Shown piece by piece: positions 6,120 to 6,263 of a stretch of 6,263 bases of DNA (position 1 is the first letter of the stretch; every line of letters starts with the position of its first letter). The stretch comes from Tannerella sp. Lineage in GTDB: Bacteria > Bacteroidota > Bacteroidia > Bacteroidales > Tannerellaceae. The notes beneath the pieces are model-generated. The model was not told where the DNA came from. It saw only the letters and a list, made by a program, of their open reading frames with translations, and did no database searches. The DNA lies in NCBI GenBank assembly GCA_031283915.1, contig JAITAY010000302.1, positions 1 through 6,263 on the forward strand, given 5' to 3'. The position numbers and the translations under genes are program-made.

Positions 6120-6263
6120 TCAATACACCGCTTTCACCACTTGCCTGTCTGTGACGACAACATACACGCCTCGACTGTAGAGGGTGATAAGCGTTTCCGT
6201 GCCGACGGCCTTACCCTGGTAAACGAGCTGTCCCTGCATATTGTATAATGCAAAGGGTTCGCC
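6120..6263 (-). CDS. C-terminal end of a probable T9SS-secreted protein (type A sorting domain), partial
   Basis: Only the last 47 codons and the TGA (6122-6120) are in the window; the gene continues beyond the right edge. The visible protein includes FALYNMQGQLVYQGKAVGTE, then ITLYSRGVYVV and a basic-aliphatic end QVVKAVY. This matches the usual pattern of a T9SS C-terminal sorting domain: a Y-N/D-x-x-G-x-x-V turn, a strand, an RGxYxV strand and a short K-V-containing terminal strand. Such domains direct Sec-exported proteins across the outer membrane and are then removed by PorU. The same kind of end is common on leucine-rich-repeat (BspA-like) surface proteins of oral and gut Bacteroidales, but the body of this protein is not visible. 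A strong terminator follows 34 nt downstream. Confidence 0.75.
   Translation of the reverse strand, partial: GEPFALYNMQGQLVYQGKAVGTETLITLYSRGVYVVVTDRQVVKAVY

Noticed and set aside
1..6263. CRISPR arrays, tRNA or rRNA genes
   Set aside because: No regularly spaced repeats and no cloverleaf-like or ribosomal segments were seen on either strand; the only close direct repeats are the two copies at 251-281.

Overview
The window looks like chromosomal DNA of a Bacteroidales bacterium (Bacteroidota, Porphyromonas/Tannerella/Parabacteroides-like). The main evidence is a full-length PorU, the C-terminal signal peptidase/sortase of the type IX secretion system (T9SS), which occurs only in this phylum. 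The end of a second gene at the right edge encodes a probable T9SS cargo sorting domain. The genus is inference. All recognisable genes are on the minus strand, so transcription runs right to left.

Layout from right to left in transcription order. At 6120-6263 is the 3' end of a gene encoding a T9SS-type C-terminal sorting domain, followed by a strong hairpin terminator at 6053-6085. From 6052 to 5342 lies a degraded, mostly non-coding stretch: the C-terminal remnant of an IS110-like transposase (5604-5858), a small hairpin-containing repeat and an AT-rich inverted repeat. Next comes an AT-rich 142-codon gene of unknown function (4913-5341). After 19 nt follows the relic of a Bacteroidales-specific family gene (4555-4893), which has lost its middle and carries an in-frame TGA. 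Ten nt further is a fumarylacetoacetate-hydrolase (FAH) family gene (3933-4544), whose second metal-binding glutamate appears to be alanine. After 19 nt follows porU (473-3913), with a clear ribosome binding site. The leftmost 472 bases hold no convincing gene.

Functional reading: PorU cleaves C-terminal sorting domains from T9SS cargo at the outer membrane and attaches the cargo to lipopolysaccharide. The partial gene on the right looks like such a cargo. The FAH gene is probably co-transcribed with porU, an arrangement I also recall from Porphyromonas, but no functional link is visible. porV, often next to porU, does not follow within the 472 bases available. I found no convincing new multi-gene system. 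The points most worth checking are the altered metal site of the FAH protein, the deletion-plus-nonsense pseudogene, and a short motif shared by the two intergenic regions.
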